From positions 1,364,001-1,428,000 of the forward strand of contig CAWJLE010000001.1 of the NCBI GenBank assembly GCA_963843645.1: a DNA stretch of 64,000 bases. The letters are read 5' to 3'. The stretch is from CAWJLE01 sp963843645 (GTDB lineage: Bacteria > Chloroflexota > Anaerolineae > DAOTYC01). Each line of letters starts with the position of its first letter. The first letter of the stretch is position 1. Positions 18,799 through 28,314 of this stretch are shown here, in pieces. The position numbers and the translations under genes are program-made. The notes under the pieces were generated by a model. The model made no database searches. It had not been told where the DNA came from and was given only the letters and a program-made list of their open reading frames with translations.

Positions 18799-19800
18799 AT
18801 GGCGGGTGAGGATGATCGGGGACCAGGGCTCAACAGGCTCTCGGGTTGGCTCGTGGGTTTGGCGCTGGCGCTGGCGCTCGGCCTGACGGGCATGGCCGGC
18901 GCGAGGGTGGCTATTGCGCATCCTTTGCGCCAGGGGGCTGACACACCGACGCCGGAGACGCCACGACCTACGCCAACACCAGCGAATACGTTCACAGCCA
19001 CTCCGGTTCCAACCAACACTCCGATCCCGACAGACACGCCCGCGCCGCCGACCAGCACGAGAACACCGCGCCCTACGAAGGCGCCGACCGAGACTTCTGA
19101 GCCGACCGAGACCCCGGAGCCGACTCGCACCAGGACGCCGACCGTCACGCCTACGTGGACACCCGGTCTGACGCCTGTGACGCCGATCATCGAAGCGACC
19201 GCCGTACCCATCTACGTCGGCACGCGCATACCCATCACCGGGGTTGAGCTGACGTCCACGCCGGTCATCATCCGCATCATCGGCACGCCGCTTCCGGGGG
19301 AGAGCCCGACGCCACTCGAGCTGCCCACGCACGCGCCGACGTCGACCATCACGCCCACACCGACGCCTTCGGACCGGCTCGGCCCCGCCGCCCCGGCCGG
19401 ATTGGTGGCAACCGCCGGAAACGGGGTCGTCGTCCTGGAGTGGACGCCCAACGGGGAACCCGATGTGGCCGGCTATCGAATCTACCGCTCGTCGGAGCAG
19501 GGCAGCGGGTACTCGAAGATGATCAGTGTGTCAAGTACCGTTTCTCGTTACGTGGATAACAGCGTGACCAATGGGGTTACTTATTACTACGTCGTGTCCG
19601 CATTCGACCTGGCCGGCAATGAATCGGCGTACAGCAAAGAAGTGAGCATTACCCCGTCGGCATTGAAGGGCATGCCGGGAAGCGGCTCCACGCTGTTTGA
19701 GATCGTTTGCACTTCAACCTGGTTCTGGGCTGCCTTGTTGGCTGCCATTCTGATGTTTCTACTTGGCTTGAGACGAAGCGGAGGAGAGAGAGCCGCCTGA
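18799..19800 (+). CDS. secreted or surface protein with Thr-Pro stalk, fibronectin type III domain and C-terminal membrane anchor
   Basis: 333 residues. ATG 18799 has GGTGAGGGG upstream. The signal or anchor helix is at about 13-39. A stalk of T-P-rich repeats (about 50-190) includes a less biased insert around VPIYVGTRIPITGVELT. The FN3 domain (about 195-290) is clear: PAAPAGLVATAGNGVVVLEW, NGEPDVAGYRIYRS, YYVVSAFDLAGNES. A C-terminal hydrophobic helix (about 305-325) ends with RRSGGERAA, so the protein may be anchored at both ends or sorted by the C-terminus. FN3 domains in bacteria commonly occur in carbohydrate-active or adhesive surface proteins. The role here is unknown. Confidence 0.75.
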   Translation: MAGEDDRGPGLNRLSGWLVGLALALALGLTGMAGARVAIAHPLRQGADTPTPETPRPTPTPANTFTATPVPTNTPIPTDTPAPPTSTRTPRPTKAPTETSEPTETPEPTRTRTPTVTPTWTPGLTPVTPIIEATAVPIYVGTRIPITGVELTSTPVIIRIIGTPLPGESPTPLELPTHAPTSTITPTPTPSDRLGPAAPAGLVATAGNGVVVLEWTPNGEPDVAGYRIYRSSEQGSGYSKMISVSSTVSRYVDNSVTNGVTYYYVVSAFDLAGNESAYSKEVSITPSALKGMPGSGSTLFEIVCTSTWFWAALLAAILMFLLGLRRSGGERAA

Positions 19801-19850
19801 CCATCGTGATTCATTGAGGAAGGAGTCGGGCCGCTGGTGAGGTTCTTGCC

Positions 19851-22800
19851 GTGAAGAGTGAACGTGTATTCTTCGGTCTGTCATTGGGTCTGTTGACAAT
19901 TCTGGCCGTTGCCTGTCTGTTTGTCTCGAAAGCCGGAGCTAGATCGCCGCTCGAGCGCGTGGCCGCGCCGCTGGCTCTGGCCCCCGTTCTTCCAACCCCC
20001 ACTCCCGCGCCTTTGCCGCCTGGTTGGTCTGGGCCGGGCAAGGAGACCGTCGGCCCGCTGTCGGCCAAGCCTGACCTTGTAGTCGAGAAAATCGAGGCCG
20101 CGCCCTCCGTTCCTTTGGTGTCACAGCCCACTTTGATCTCGGTGACCATCCGCAATATTGGTCAAGTTGCGATGCAGCCCACGAACAACTTCTACGTAGA
20201 CTTCTACCTCGGTGGCGCCGGCGCTCCCAGTTCGGGCCAGCGTGGCATTGACACGCACCACGACACTGCCCAGTTTGGCGTCGCTCTCCCATGGGGGTGT
20301 CAAGGCTTTTGGGTTGGCGCACCCAATCAGGCCTATGTGCTGACCGCGACGGTGGTCTTTACCCAGGTGAGAAGCTATTACCTCTATGCTCAGATTGACA
20401 CACCAGAGGTCGACAAGCCTCTCGGCAACGTGATTGAAGACCCGAATGGGGGGAGAGCAACAACATCTATCCCTTAGATTCGTCGGTTTGGCTCCAGGTC
20501 AAGGCGCCCCAGCGGTTTACACAGAGCACGCATCAGGATTTCCACGACAATTACGCCTCCACCCTGGAGGTGATTCCGGCGACGGCGGTGTTCACGGATG
20601 TGAACAACGTGACGGTAACGAGCGACAGCGCGTTGGTACTCGGTTTGTTTGAAGAGCCTCCAAAGGACTGGGGCACGGTTTCCACTCCGCCGGATAGTAC
20701 GTCGCCAGATTACAATGCTCTCAACCCTGACGAGGTCCAATTGAACACGGTGACCACCAGAGACCAAACCAGTCCGATTGTGGCCACGGATGGGATCAGC
20801 ACGAGCCACAACGTTGTGGTTGTCTGGCAAGATCATCGCAGCAGCACGGCGAATCCCGACATCTACCTCCGCTGGTCCAGCAGTGAAGAAGATGTGGGTA
20901 GCGAACACCCCCGACAATACTGGGGAGACGCGTCATCGAGTGACCCTCTGATATCGCACGAGGCGCCAGTCAACAGCGACGCGGGAGGCACGGCCGCGCA
21001 TCAGAACCCGGCAGTGGCGGTGGCACCTAACGGCGACGTCGTCGTCGCCTGGCAGGATAACCGTTATCGAGCGGACAAACAGCCGGGTGACGAATGGGAC
21101 GTGTACTTGCAGCAGTACCGTTTCTCGGGGGGGGTGCTTTCCCCGATAGGTGGTAACGTTCGGGTGCAAACCGGCGTGTGCCCTGCCGCGTCCGAGACGC
21201 GCCCCGACATCGCGGTGGACAAGGTTGACAATTCCTTCTACGTCGTCTGGCAGAGCATGTGCACTCAGCAGTCAGCTCTGTGGGCGACCAAGGGAAAATC
21301 TCCAGGTGCCAGTGAGTCCATAGTGTGGCAGCCGGGCCGATACGTTGTGGACCCCAGCTCCAAGGAACGCAGGGATCCCAGAATTGACGCAGCTCTCGCC
21401 CCTGTTATCTCGGTTACTTCCGTGGAGTTCCCACCAAACTATCCCATCGATCCTGCGATAGTTAACTACACCCTGGGATACACCACGTACGTGGCAGTAA
21501 CGTGGCATGAAGACCGAGGCTTGCCGACCGGCGATGACGTTTATGCAACTTACAATGACGATCAGCTTCGAGGTCCTTTTGGGGTTGACCTGCGGGTCAA
21601 TCAAGACGCTTCCACTCTTTCATACAATCGCATTCAGGATCAACCTGCGGTAGCCGTCACGCAGTCTCGCGAAGACCTGACCATATATGCCCAATACGAG
21701 AATCAGTGCGAATCCGTGGAAATCAAAGGCGCTCCCGTGCCCGCTCTGCACATCGTGTGGCGCGACTTCCGAAACAGCACTGGATCAAGTTCTGATCCCA
21801 ACTTCCCGGGTAACAAGCCGGATATCTACTATGCATATGCTCCCATCAAGCTGTCTTCAAACGAAGATCAGTGTGGATTCTACTTTCACAAGCTCGTCAT
21901 TGAAGACAACCGCCAGGTTAACAATCACGATACCGGCGCGTGGCAGACTGTACCGCCCAAGCATTTGAATCCGGACATTGTGGGCTGGAGCTGCAGCGAC
22001 GCTACTCTAGATAGGCCCTACCACCTCGGGATCGTCTGGGCTGACAGCCGTAACTACAACGATCGAAACTATGACACATATCTGGCACTGGATCCGAGAT
22101 CTCGATGTCAGTCAGAACACGAACTACAACCTCAATGACGAGGCCAAGATTCATTCGTTCGACCCAGCAGTGTTTGACGAGAATTCGCCGGATCGCCCAC
22201 CTGCGGCAAGGCAGACTCGGCCTTCCGTAGCTGCGACAGTCAATCCGGATTCCTGCAAATGGGAGGGGCAGCAGCTCGATCTGGCCTGGGCTGACGATCG
22301 ACTCAGCGCTGTGGGCGCGAATGACAATGACGTGTGGTTCACGCGGTCCAACCTGACCTATTTCACAGACAACAACGTGCATGACTACGGACCCAGCTTC
22401 GGCCTGGGACGGAAAGGTGCCGGCACTTTCATTTCCAAAGCACTCGATAGCTGTCCCACTTTGGCGGCGGATACTCCGTGTGACACAGTATGGTACAAGC
22501 TGGACTATGGCGGTGTGACGCCAATGAGGTCTTGGATAGGCCTTCAGACCCGAGTAGCGGACACCATCGACGGTTTGCTCAATGCCAAGTGGTGGCCTCA
22601 GGATTTGCTGTGGGACCCAGACGGTGGGTATTGGGTGCCCCTCCGTGGCTATTTGGGCCCGGGCAGCTACATCGAGCAGAATGGGAGCCAATGGCCTCAC
22701 GGACGGTATGCCCAATACCGCGTCAATTTTTGGACGATGAACAGTCTGTTGGCCGGCTCGGTGCCGCCGTTGTCTTATCCGCCCCAAGACGGATTCAGTT

Positions 22801-22928
22801 CCACACCAGCCTTGTATTATGTGACCTTGTTCTATAGTGATCCGAGTGGAACTTCCCCCACTCCTAAGCCCGATCTACCGAATCGCGTCTACTTGCCAGT
22901 CATTCTCAAGGGCCAGGCTTCGCCTTAG
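19851..22928 (+). CDS. large secreted protein with W-x-(D/E)-x-R repeats, possible beta-propeller (two frame changes)
   Basis: GTG 19851 starts a signal sequence (about 7-27) and a short Pro-rich linker. A CARDB-like beta domain follows, around KPDLVVEKIEAAP and ISVTIRNIGQVAMQPTNNF. The frame changes near 20453 (in a G run) and near 22095. The repaired protein is about 1025 residues. Its main part has six copies of a W-x-(D/E)-x-R motif followed by D-(I/V/T)-(Y/W): WQDHR, WQDNR, WHEDR, WRDFR, WADSR and WADDR, spaced 55-150 residues apart. Propeller folds of the sialidase/BNR kind show such blade repeats. The C-terminus ends PNRVYLPVILKGQ, a YLP-type tail I associate with secreted Chloroflexota proteins. 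Cell-surface or extracellular; activity unknown. Confidence 0.7.
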
Positions 22929-23057
22929 GGCAGGGGGCGTGCTGCCTTGCGAGGCAAGAAGACTTGACCGGCGAAAGTTTCACCGGCAAGTCCTCTTCTG
23001 TCCCTGCTGGAGAAAGGGATGGCTGGGTGATCTCTCTTCGATCTGCGTCACTCTCAA

Positions 23058-23090
23058 CGACTTCCGAAGTTTCCAAAACTTCGGAAGTCG
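23058..23090. terminator. bidirectional hairpin terminator between convergent genes
   Basis: Arms 23058-23072 and 23076-23090 form a perfect 15-bp stem with a 3-base loop (CCA). The stem ends in AAA/TTT and is followed by TTT. It lies between the large secreted protein gene (plus) and the receiver protein gene (minus), as expected for a shared terminator. Confidence 0.75.
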
Positions 23091-23128
23091 TTTGCGTGCC
23101 GCGTCGGGGCGAATGGGGGACTGCCGGG

Positions 23129-23850
23129 TTACTTCGCCTGAGGCTCTTCCGGGGGAGCGTCAGAAACCTCTGATGCCTGGTCCAGGTCGATCATCGTCGT
23201 CTGGTGGTCGTACTGGGTCAGGGCGAGGTTGGTGACGTGGTGCACCTGCTTGATGACGTGCTCGATGCGGTGCGCGTCGCGAACGATGGCTTCCAGCCCG
23301 GCAGGGTGTGGTCGGGCAGGTTGGAAGCCCCTTTCAGATCGTCTTGCAGCAGGCGCGCCTGCCAGATGATCGTCGATAGCGGGTTGTTGATCTTGTGGCT
23401 CAAAGTGATGGCCATCTGGCCGATGATGGCCAGCTTCTCCGCCTGCACCAGCTTTTCCTGAAGCTCGCGGATACGCAGCTGGGCGCGCACACGGGCCAAC
23501 AGCTCCGGCACGTCGAACGGCTTGGTCAGGTAATCGTCGGCGCCCATCTTGAGGCCGGTGACTTTGTCCACCACGGCGCGCAGGCCGGTCAGCATGATGA
23601 TGTTGGGTTGCCGCAGGTTGCCCTTGGCGCGGATGCGCTTGCAAACCTCGAATCCGGTGATGCCAGGCAGCGTCACGTCGAGCAGGACCAGGTCGACCGG
23701 GTGACCGCCCACGAAATCCAGGCATTCTTCGCCGCTGTAGGCCGTGAAGACCGCAAAGCCCTCCCGCTCGAGACAGGTGCGGTTCATCTCGAGAACTTCG
23801 TAGTCGTCGTCAACCAGCAGAACGTTCCAGCGCCTGGCCGTGTTCTTCAT
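23129..23850 (-). CDS. response-regulator receiver fused to a histidine-kinase DHp-like helix pair, no ATPase domain (one frame change)
   Basis: About 240 residues from ATG 23850. The receiver domain (about 8-125) shows the acidic pair VDDD, the phosphoacceptor in LVLLDVTLPG and the Lys in YLTKPF. A linker helix then leads to KLAIIGQMAITLSHKINNPLSTIIWQA, which matches a HisKA H-box. A frame change near 23310 precedes the second helix, EAIVRDAHRIEHVIKQVHHVTNLA. The protein then ends after an acidic tail. No HATPase_c motifs follow, and the terminator lies just beyond. It may act as a phosphotransfer or dimerisation device, or be a truncated hybrid kinase. It is followed upstream by surE in the same direction. 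Confidence 0.75.
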
Positions 23851-23863
23851 GCTGCACCCTCGG

Positions 23864-24641
23864 TCACCCGTTGCCGGGCTGTGCGACGTGGCTTCCCCAC
23901 TTTTCGATACGCGCCAGCATGCCGTAGTCCGTCATATCCAGGTGAACGGGCGTCAATGACACGTAGCCGTTGGCCAGGGCCCACACGTCCGTGCCCTCTT
24001 CCAGGACGCCTTCGGGGGCCTGCCCGCCGATCCAGTAGTAGTTGCGGCCGTACGGGTCCTGCCGTTTGATCACTTCATCGCGGTAGATTCGCCGTCCCAA
24101 ACGGGTGATGTACGTGCCCTTGATTTCGTCTTCGGGCTGAGCCGGCACGTTCAGGTTCAGCAGCGTCTCCATCGGCAGGTCGCTCTCGTGCAAACGTACC
24201 GCCAGCTCCGCGGTGGTTCTGGCGGCGAAGCTGAAGTCCGTCCCCTCGAAGCGCGTTCAGCGACACGGCGATGGAGCGGATGCCGGAAATGACGCCTTCC
24301 ATGGCCGCTGTGACCGTGCCGGAATAGGTCAGGTCGTAGCCCAGATTGGCGCCGTGGTTGATGCCGGAGATAACGAGATCAGGCGTGCGATCCAGCAGGC
24401 CCAGCACGGCCAGCGCCACACAGTCGGACGGAGAGCCGGAGCTGGCGAACGCCTTGAAGCCGTCGGCCATTTCCACCTCATTGGCGCGCAGCGGCTTGTG
24501 CATCGTCTTGGCGTGGCCGGACGCGGACCAATTGTGGTCGGGCGCGACCACCGCCACCACGGCCACCCGTTCCATGGCCTGCCGCAGGGCGAGAATCCCC
24601 GCCGCCTGGACGCCGTCATCGTTGGTGAGTAATACGTACAA
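23864..24641 (-). CDS. surE: 5'/3'-nucleotidase SurE (one frame change)
   Basis: ATG 24641 begins MYVLLTNDDGVQAAGI; NDDG carries the two metal-binding Asp residues. The SGINHGANLGYDLTYSGTVTAAMEG segment is the conserved core with the catalytic Ser and Asn. A +1 frame change near 24250 follows, after which ETLLNLNVP and TDVWALANGYVSLTPVHLD complete the fold. About 258 residues, normal for SurE. It dephosphorylates nucleoside monophosphates and is linked to stationary-phase survival. It sits 13 bases before the receiver protein gene, so the two may be one unit. Confidence 0.9.
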
Positions 24642-24667
24642 GTCTCAAGCTCCTATCGTCGACGATT

Positions 24668-24690
24668 GAGCAGCCACCCTGCGGCTGCTC
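24668..24690. repeat. 8-bp inverted repeat between DUF362 and surE genes
   Basis: GAGCAGCC and GGCTGCTC enclose a 7-base loop directly after the DUF362 stop codon (24691). The unit resembles short dispersed repeats of the form GCAGCC-N-GGCTGC. A terminator role is possible, but no T-run is seen. Confidence 0.55.
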
Positions 24691-25959
24691 CTACAGGAAG
24701 AATGGAACGTCCGTCTTGAGTCCGTTCAGCCGGGCCAGGGCCCACAGCCAGGCCACCGACGCTCTGGGCAGCGGCGCCAATCGCTGCGGTTTGACCCCCA
24801 TCAGGCGGCACAGGGAGCGGGCCAGCTCGGCCAGGTCCGCATGGCCGTTGACCACGTCGATTCGCCGATCCGGGTACCGCTCGCGGAGGACTGCGCCGGT
24901 TTCCGACGCGGCGCATGGGCCGACCACCAGGATATCTCCTGGAAGGCCCTCCAGCGCGGCCGGATCGATGCCTTTGCCGAACACCACTGAGAAGCGGCCC
25001 TGCCCTTGAAAGTCACGATGCAGTATCTCGATCATCCGGAGAACGCTGCCCTTACAGCCTTCGGCACACGCCATCTCCCGGCCCTCAACCACGTGGATCC
25101 CTTCGGGAAGGCGCGCCGACGATGTGAAGGGATAGCGCTCGCGAAAGCGCGATAGATCGCCAACGACTTCGGCGTTGGCCGCCGCCGGCGTCCAGTCCGT
25201 GGCCAGCCGCAGATGGGCCACTTCGTCCGGCGCATAGCCCAGGATACGCGCACCGATTGCGTCCACCGCGAGCGCATTCGCGCCGCCGATGAGCACGTGC
25301 GTGTCGACGGCTTTCGGGCCCTCGCCGTCCGCACCCTCGACCAGGGCCTCCACGCCGTCCACGATGCAGAAGTCGGGCTGGATGAGGCGATAGAGGCCGG
25401 CCACGTGCTGATGCAGCCGATGGTTGTGATCCCGGCTGCGGTCCGCGCCCGACACGAAGGACTGCTGCCCTTTCAGGTTCAAGGACACCGTCGTCATGGG
25501 ATGCGTCTTGAGCTTGGGCACGCTCAGGTAGCTGTTTCGCGCTTGCGCTACGATCAGCTCTTCGTACACCAGGCGGGGCATGTCGGCGGGCGCACCGCCT
25601 CCGTCCAGGGCGATGGGGATGGTCTTGCGCTCGTCCAGGTGGACTGCCGTCGCCCCAAAGCGTCGGCAGACTTCGTCGTAGCCCACGACTTTGAAGACGA
25701 GCCGGGTGAAAGTCCCCTGGCTCGAGCTGTCCATGACGCGCAAACGACGGTAGCCGTGATCGTGCAGATAAGCCAGCAGGGCTGATAAGACCTGCGGCGA
25801 TGTGTATGTGTGTGGGATATAGCTGGAAGCGTTAGGTTTTACGAACACCTGCTCTTTGGCTGGGAGAGCAACCCGAATGCCGCCAAACGCGCCGAAGATC
25901 TCCTCCAGGGCCTCGGTGAGGAGCTTACCGCTCACGTCGGCGACGACGACCTTCTCCAA
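24691..25959 (-). CDS. DUF362 domain-containing protein
   Basis: 422 residues with an intact frame from ATG 25959. Family features are VFVKPNASSY near residue 41, SVPKLKTHPMTTVSLNLKGQQS near residue 150 (the hallmark KxKTH..T..SxxxKN-type segment), VDGVEALVEGADGEGP and VDAIGARILGY. The C-terminal third has three cysteines (CAEGCKGS and a later C) but no ferredoxin domain. DUF362 proteins are often near iron-sulfur or nickel enzymes; their activity is not established. Here the neighbours give no strong clue. It is divergent from the DUF192 gene. Confidence 0.8.
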   Translation of the reverse strand: MEKVVVADVSGKLLTEALEEIFGAFGGIRVALPAKEQVFVKPNASSYIPHTYTSPQVLSALLAYLHDHGYRRLRVMDSSSQGTFTRLVFKVVGYDEVCRRFGATAVHLDERKTIPIALDGGGAPADMPRLVYEELIVAQARNSYLSVPKLKTHPMTTVSLNLKGQQSFVSGADRSRDHNHRLHQHVAGLYRLIQPDFCIVDGVEALVEGADGEGPKAVDTHVLIGGANALAVDAIGARILGYAPDEVAHLRLATDWTPAAANAEVVGDLSRFRERYPFTSSARLPEGIHVVEGREMACAEGCKGSVLRMIEILHRDFQGQGRFSVVFGKGIDPAALEGLPGDILVVGPCAASETGAVLRERYPDRRIDVVNGHADLAELARSLCRLMGVKPQRLAPLPRASVAWLWALARLNGLKTDVPFFL

Positions 25960-26060
25960 GAATATCCTCCTGGTTCTGGCGGCACCGGCTGCGACCGCAG
26001 AACAAATTCAAATCATATCACAGCGCGACAGCTGTGGCAAATTGCATCGGGCACCGCCGA

Positions 26061-26089
26061 TTGACAAGACTCTGTCGGACGATTATCAT
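26061..26089 (+). promoter_or_regulatory. sigma-70-type promoter for the DUF192 gene
   Basis: A perfect TTGACA (26061-26066), 17 bases, TATCAT (26084-26089), located 38 bases before ATG 26127. Confidence 0.8.
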
Positions 26090-26126
26090 CCGGTTGTTAC
26101 CTTCACTACGGCGAGGGGCGAGCCAA

Positions 26127-26483
26127 ATGGCCATCATCAACGAGAGAACGGGCGAAACATTGGCCCGAGAAGTGAAGCTCTGCGACACCTTCCTTAAGAG
26201 GGGTCGCGGGCTGATGTTTCGAGGACCCTTGAACGAGGGCGAAGCCTACGTCTTCGTGGAGCGCAAGGAGAGCGTCAGCCTGACCAGCATCCACATGTGG
26301 TTCGTGTTCTTTGCCATCGGCGTCATCTGGCTGGATGCCGACTGGCGAGTGGTGGATTTCAAGCTGGCTAGGCCGTTTCGCCCGTACTATGCTCCGGCGC
26401 GTCCGGCGCGCTATTTCATCGAATGCCTGCCGTCCGTGTTGGACCGAGTCCGGGTCGGCGACCGCCTGAGGGTGACCGGCTGA
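26127..26483 (+). CDS. DUF192 domain-containing protein
   Basis: 118 residues. ATG 26127 follows GAGGGGCG by 5 bases and lies just downstream of a strong promoter, so longer in-frame versions are excluded. Family motifs are present: TFLKRGRGLMFRG near residue 22 (the usual R..GLM.R) and FAIGVIWLDADWRVVD near residue 68 (the F...D..G.V pattern). It lacks a signal peptide, whereas many DUF192 proteins are exported. The family has an unknown function; structures show a small beta barrel. Confidence 0.85.
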   Translation: MAIINERTGETLAREVKLCDTFLKRGRGLMFRGPLNEGEAYVFVERKESVSLTSIHMWFVFFAIGVIWLDADWRVVDFKLARPFRPYYAPARPARYFIECLPSVLDRVRVGDRLRVTG

Positions 26484-26498
26484 CTCTGCCTCGAATGA

Positions 26499-26528
26499 TT
26501 GTCAAAACGCGCGGCGCTGTGCTATAAT
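26499..26528 (+). promoter_or_regulatory. sigma-70-type promoter for DUF951 and glycosyltransferase genes
   Basis: TTGTCA (26499-26504), 18 bases, TATAAT (26523-26528). Transcription would begin near 26535, which excludes the longest DUF951 frame and supports a start at 26541 or 26550. Confidence 0.8.
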
Positions 26529-26549
26529 GGTCAAGGGCAGGTGGGCAAC

Positions 26550-26813
26550 GTGATACTCGAGCTCAGGCTCAACGACGTGGTGCGTCTCCGGAAGCAACAT
26601 CCGTGCGGCAGCTTGGATTGGCGCGTGGTCCGGCTGGGCGCCGACATCGGCATCAAGTGCTGCAAGTGTGGTCGGCGAGTCCTTTTGCCACGACGTGTGC
26701 TGGAACGACGAGTCAAGTCCTTTGTCAGCCGTGGGACTCCGGAAGACGGCGATAGCCGGGCCCCGGAGTCAGCCGGACCCCTAAAAGGTGACAATGTCGA
26801 AGAAGAAGATTGA
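26550..26813 (+). CDS. DUF951 domain-containing small protein
   Basis: 87 residues from GTG 26550 (AGGTGGG upstream; GTG 26541 is an alternative). The core ELRLNDVVRLRKQHPCGS, WRVVRLGADIGIKCCKCGRRVLLPR is characteristic of DUF951, with a CxxC pair that may bind metal. Known members are about 65 residues and often lie next to ribosome- or cell-envelope genes; the function is unknown. The acidic C-terminal extension overlaps the start of the glycosyltransferase gene at 26794, which suggests translational coupling. Confidence 0.8.
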   Translation: MILELRLNDVVRLRKQHPCGSLDWRVVRLGADIGIKCCKCGRRVLLPRRVLERRVKSFVSRGTPEDGDSRAPESAGPLKGDNVEEED

Positions 26814-27918
26814 GATTCTCATGGCGAGCACCGGCGGCGGGCACAAAAGCGCCGCCGAGGCCATTGCCGAAGGTTTCGCCCATCTGTACGACGACTGCGT
26901 CGTAGAGATCGTGGACATTTGGTCGGATCACATTCCGTTTCCGCTCAATCGGGTCGGCCGGCTCTATGGCAAACTGGTGAAGTATGGTTTGTGGGAAGCG
27001 GTCTGGGATGCCAGCAACGACCCAAAACGCATCGCCTGTGCGCTTGAACACAATGTGGCCGTTCGTCAGTGAGGCCATGGAGGAGTTCTTCACCCTGACG
27101 CAACCCGACGCCGTGGTGTGCGTCCACCCCCTCTTCAACCATTTCTCGACCTGGGCGCTCAAAGAGCTGAACATGCGGATTCCGTTCGTCACCGTCGTGA
27201 CCGACCTGGTGACGACCCACCCCGGATGGGTCTGCCCCGCGGCAGATCGGTGCCTGGTGCCGACCGAGTTGTCCCGAACCTGCATCGTCGGAGCGGCGGG
27301 TTGGCCCGCCGAGAAGGTGTCGCGTCACGGGCTTGCCGGTGAGCCTGAAGTTCTACGGGCAGAGCATGACCAAAGCCGAGGCGCAGCAGTCGCTTGGCCT
27401 GCAGCCGGACCGCCCGGTCGTGTTGCTGGTGGGCGGGGGTGAGGGCATGGGCCCGGTCTTCAAGATCTCGCGCAAGATCGCGGCTGCCGAACCTCACGGC
27501 CAGCTCATGATCGTGGCCGGGCGGAACGAACGGCTGCGCGAGCGGCTCCAACAGGTCCAGTGGGAGATTCCGACCAGGGTTTTCGGCTTCGTGACGAACA
27601 TGCCTCAAGCTCATGGCGGCTTCGGACATCATCGTCACGAAAGCGGGGCCATCGACGATCAGCGAGGCAATGATCTGTGGCTTGCCTATCATCCTGAGCG
27701 GCTTCATCCCGGGACAGGAGGAGGGCAACGTCGAGTACGTCTTGAAGAGCGGGGCGGGCCTGCTGGCTCGCAATTCGAAGGAGATCGCCGACCTGGTGGT
27801 CGATTGGCTGCAGCCTTCGAATCCGGCGCGAATCGAGATGGCTCGAAAGGCCCAAGAATTAGGCCGCCCGCGGGCGGCCCTGGATATTGCGACTGAGATT
27901 CATCGGCTGTTGGAATGA
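26794..27918 (+). CDS. MGDG synthase / diacylglycerol glucosyltransferase-like GT28 protein (three frame changes)
   Basis: ATG 26794 with AAAAGGTG upstream. The N-terminus has the GT28 signature EILMASTGGGHKSAAEAIAEGF. Later segments are VCVHPLFNHFSTWALKELN, PFVTVVTDLVTTHPGWVCPAADRCLVPTE, and the C-terminal donor-binding LLVGGGEGMG and DIIVTKAGPSTISEAMICGLP. The frame changes near 27045, 27335 and 27608, all +1; repaired length is about 373 residues. The family transfers sugars from UDP donors to diacylglycerol or lipid acceptors at the membrane. Substrate here is not known; membrane glycolipid synthesis is the likely role. It follows DUF951 in one operon. Confidence 0.85.
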
Positions 27919-28314
27919 CGCGACGCGGGCGGCGTCGAAACGCCTGGCCGGCGGCTGTCGTGTGATGCGGATCAGGCGGCTTTTTCCTGCTTGGACTTCG
28001 GTCTGGCCGAGATACGCAAGCAATTCCTGCCGGGCGGCCTCGAATCGCTTGAGGAGGGCCGCATCCGTGCCCTTGAGCGATGAGACCACACGGCGAGAGC
28101 AGGTCGAGCAGCCGAGGGACGCTTTGTAGCTGCTCAGCTCGCAATTCAGGCAGTCGCAGAGCTTGATCATCATCAGGCAAAAGCTCAGGCTGTCCTCATG
28201 AATCTCGGGCAACGCGGCGACGCGCTCCACCAGCTCCGCCCACTTTCCGTCGCGAAGATCTTTCAGGCCGATAATGCTTCTATGTGGGAACAACATCTCG
28301 CTCTTGGGATACAT
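27859..28314 (-). CDS. cysteine-containing conserved cytosolic protein, function unknown
   Basis: Start ATG at 28314 (AAAGG 11 bases upstream; GTG 28326 is the in-frame alternative), beginning MYPKSEMLFPHRSIIGLKD. The conserved-looking core is PEIHEDSLSFCLMMIKLCDCLNCELSSYKASLGCSTC, with six closely spaced cysteines that could bind metal. The open frame runs to 27859 and overlaps the convergent glycosyltransferase end. If one A is extra in the A run near 27980, the protein would end at 27972 (114 residues), without the overlap and without the odd Arg-rich tail. I recall similar proteins labelled only as cytosolic protein; no function can be given. Confidence 0.6.
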   Translation of the reverse strand: MYPKSEMLFPHRSIIGLKDLRDGKWAELVERVAALPEIHEDSLSFCLMMIKLCDCLNCELSSYKASLGCSTCSRRVVSSLKGTDAALLKRFEAARQELLAYLGQTEVQAGKSRLIRITRQPPARRFDAARVASFQQPMNLSRNIQGRPRAA

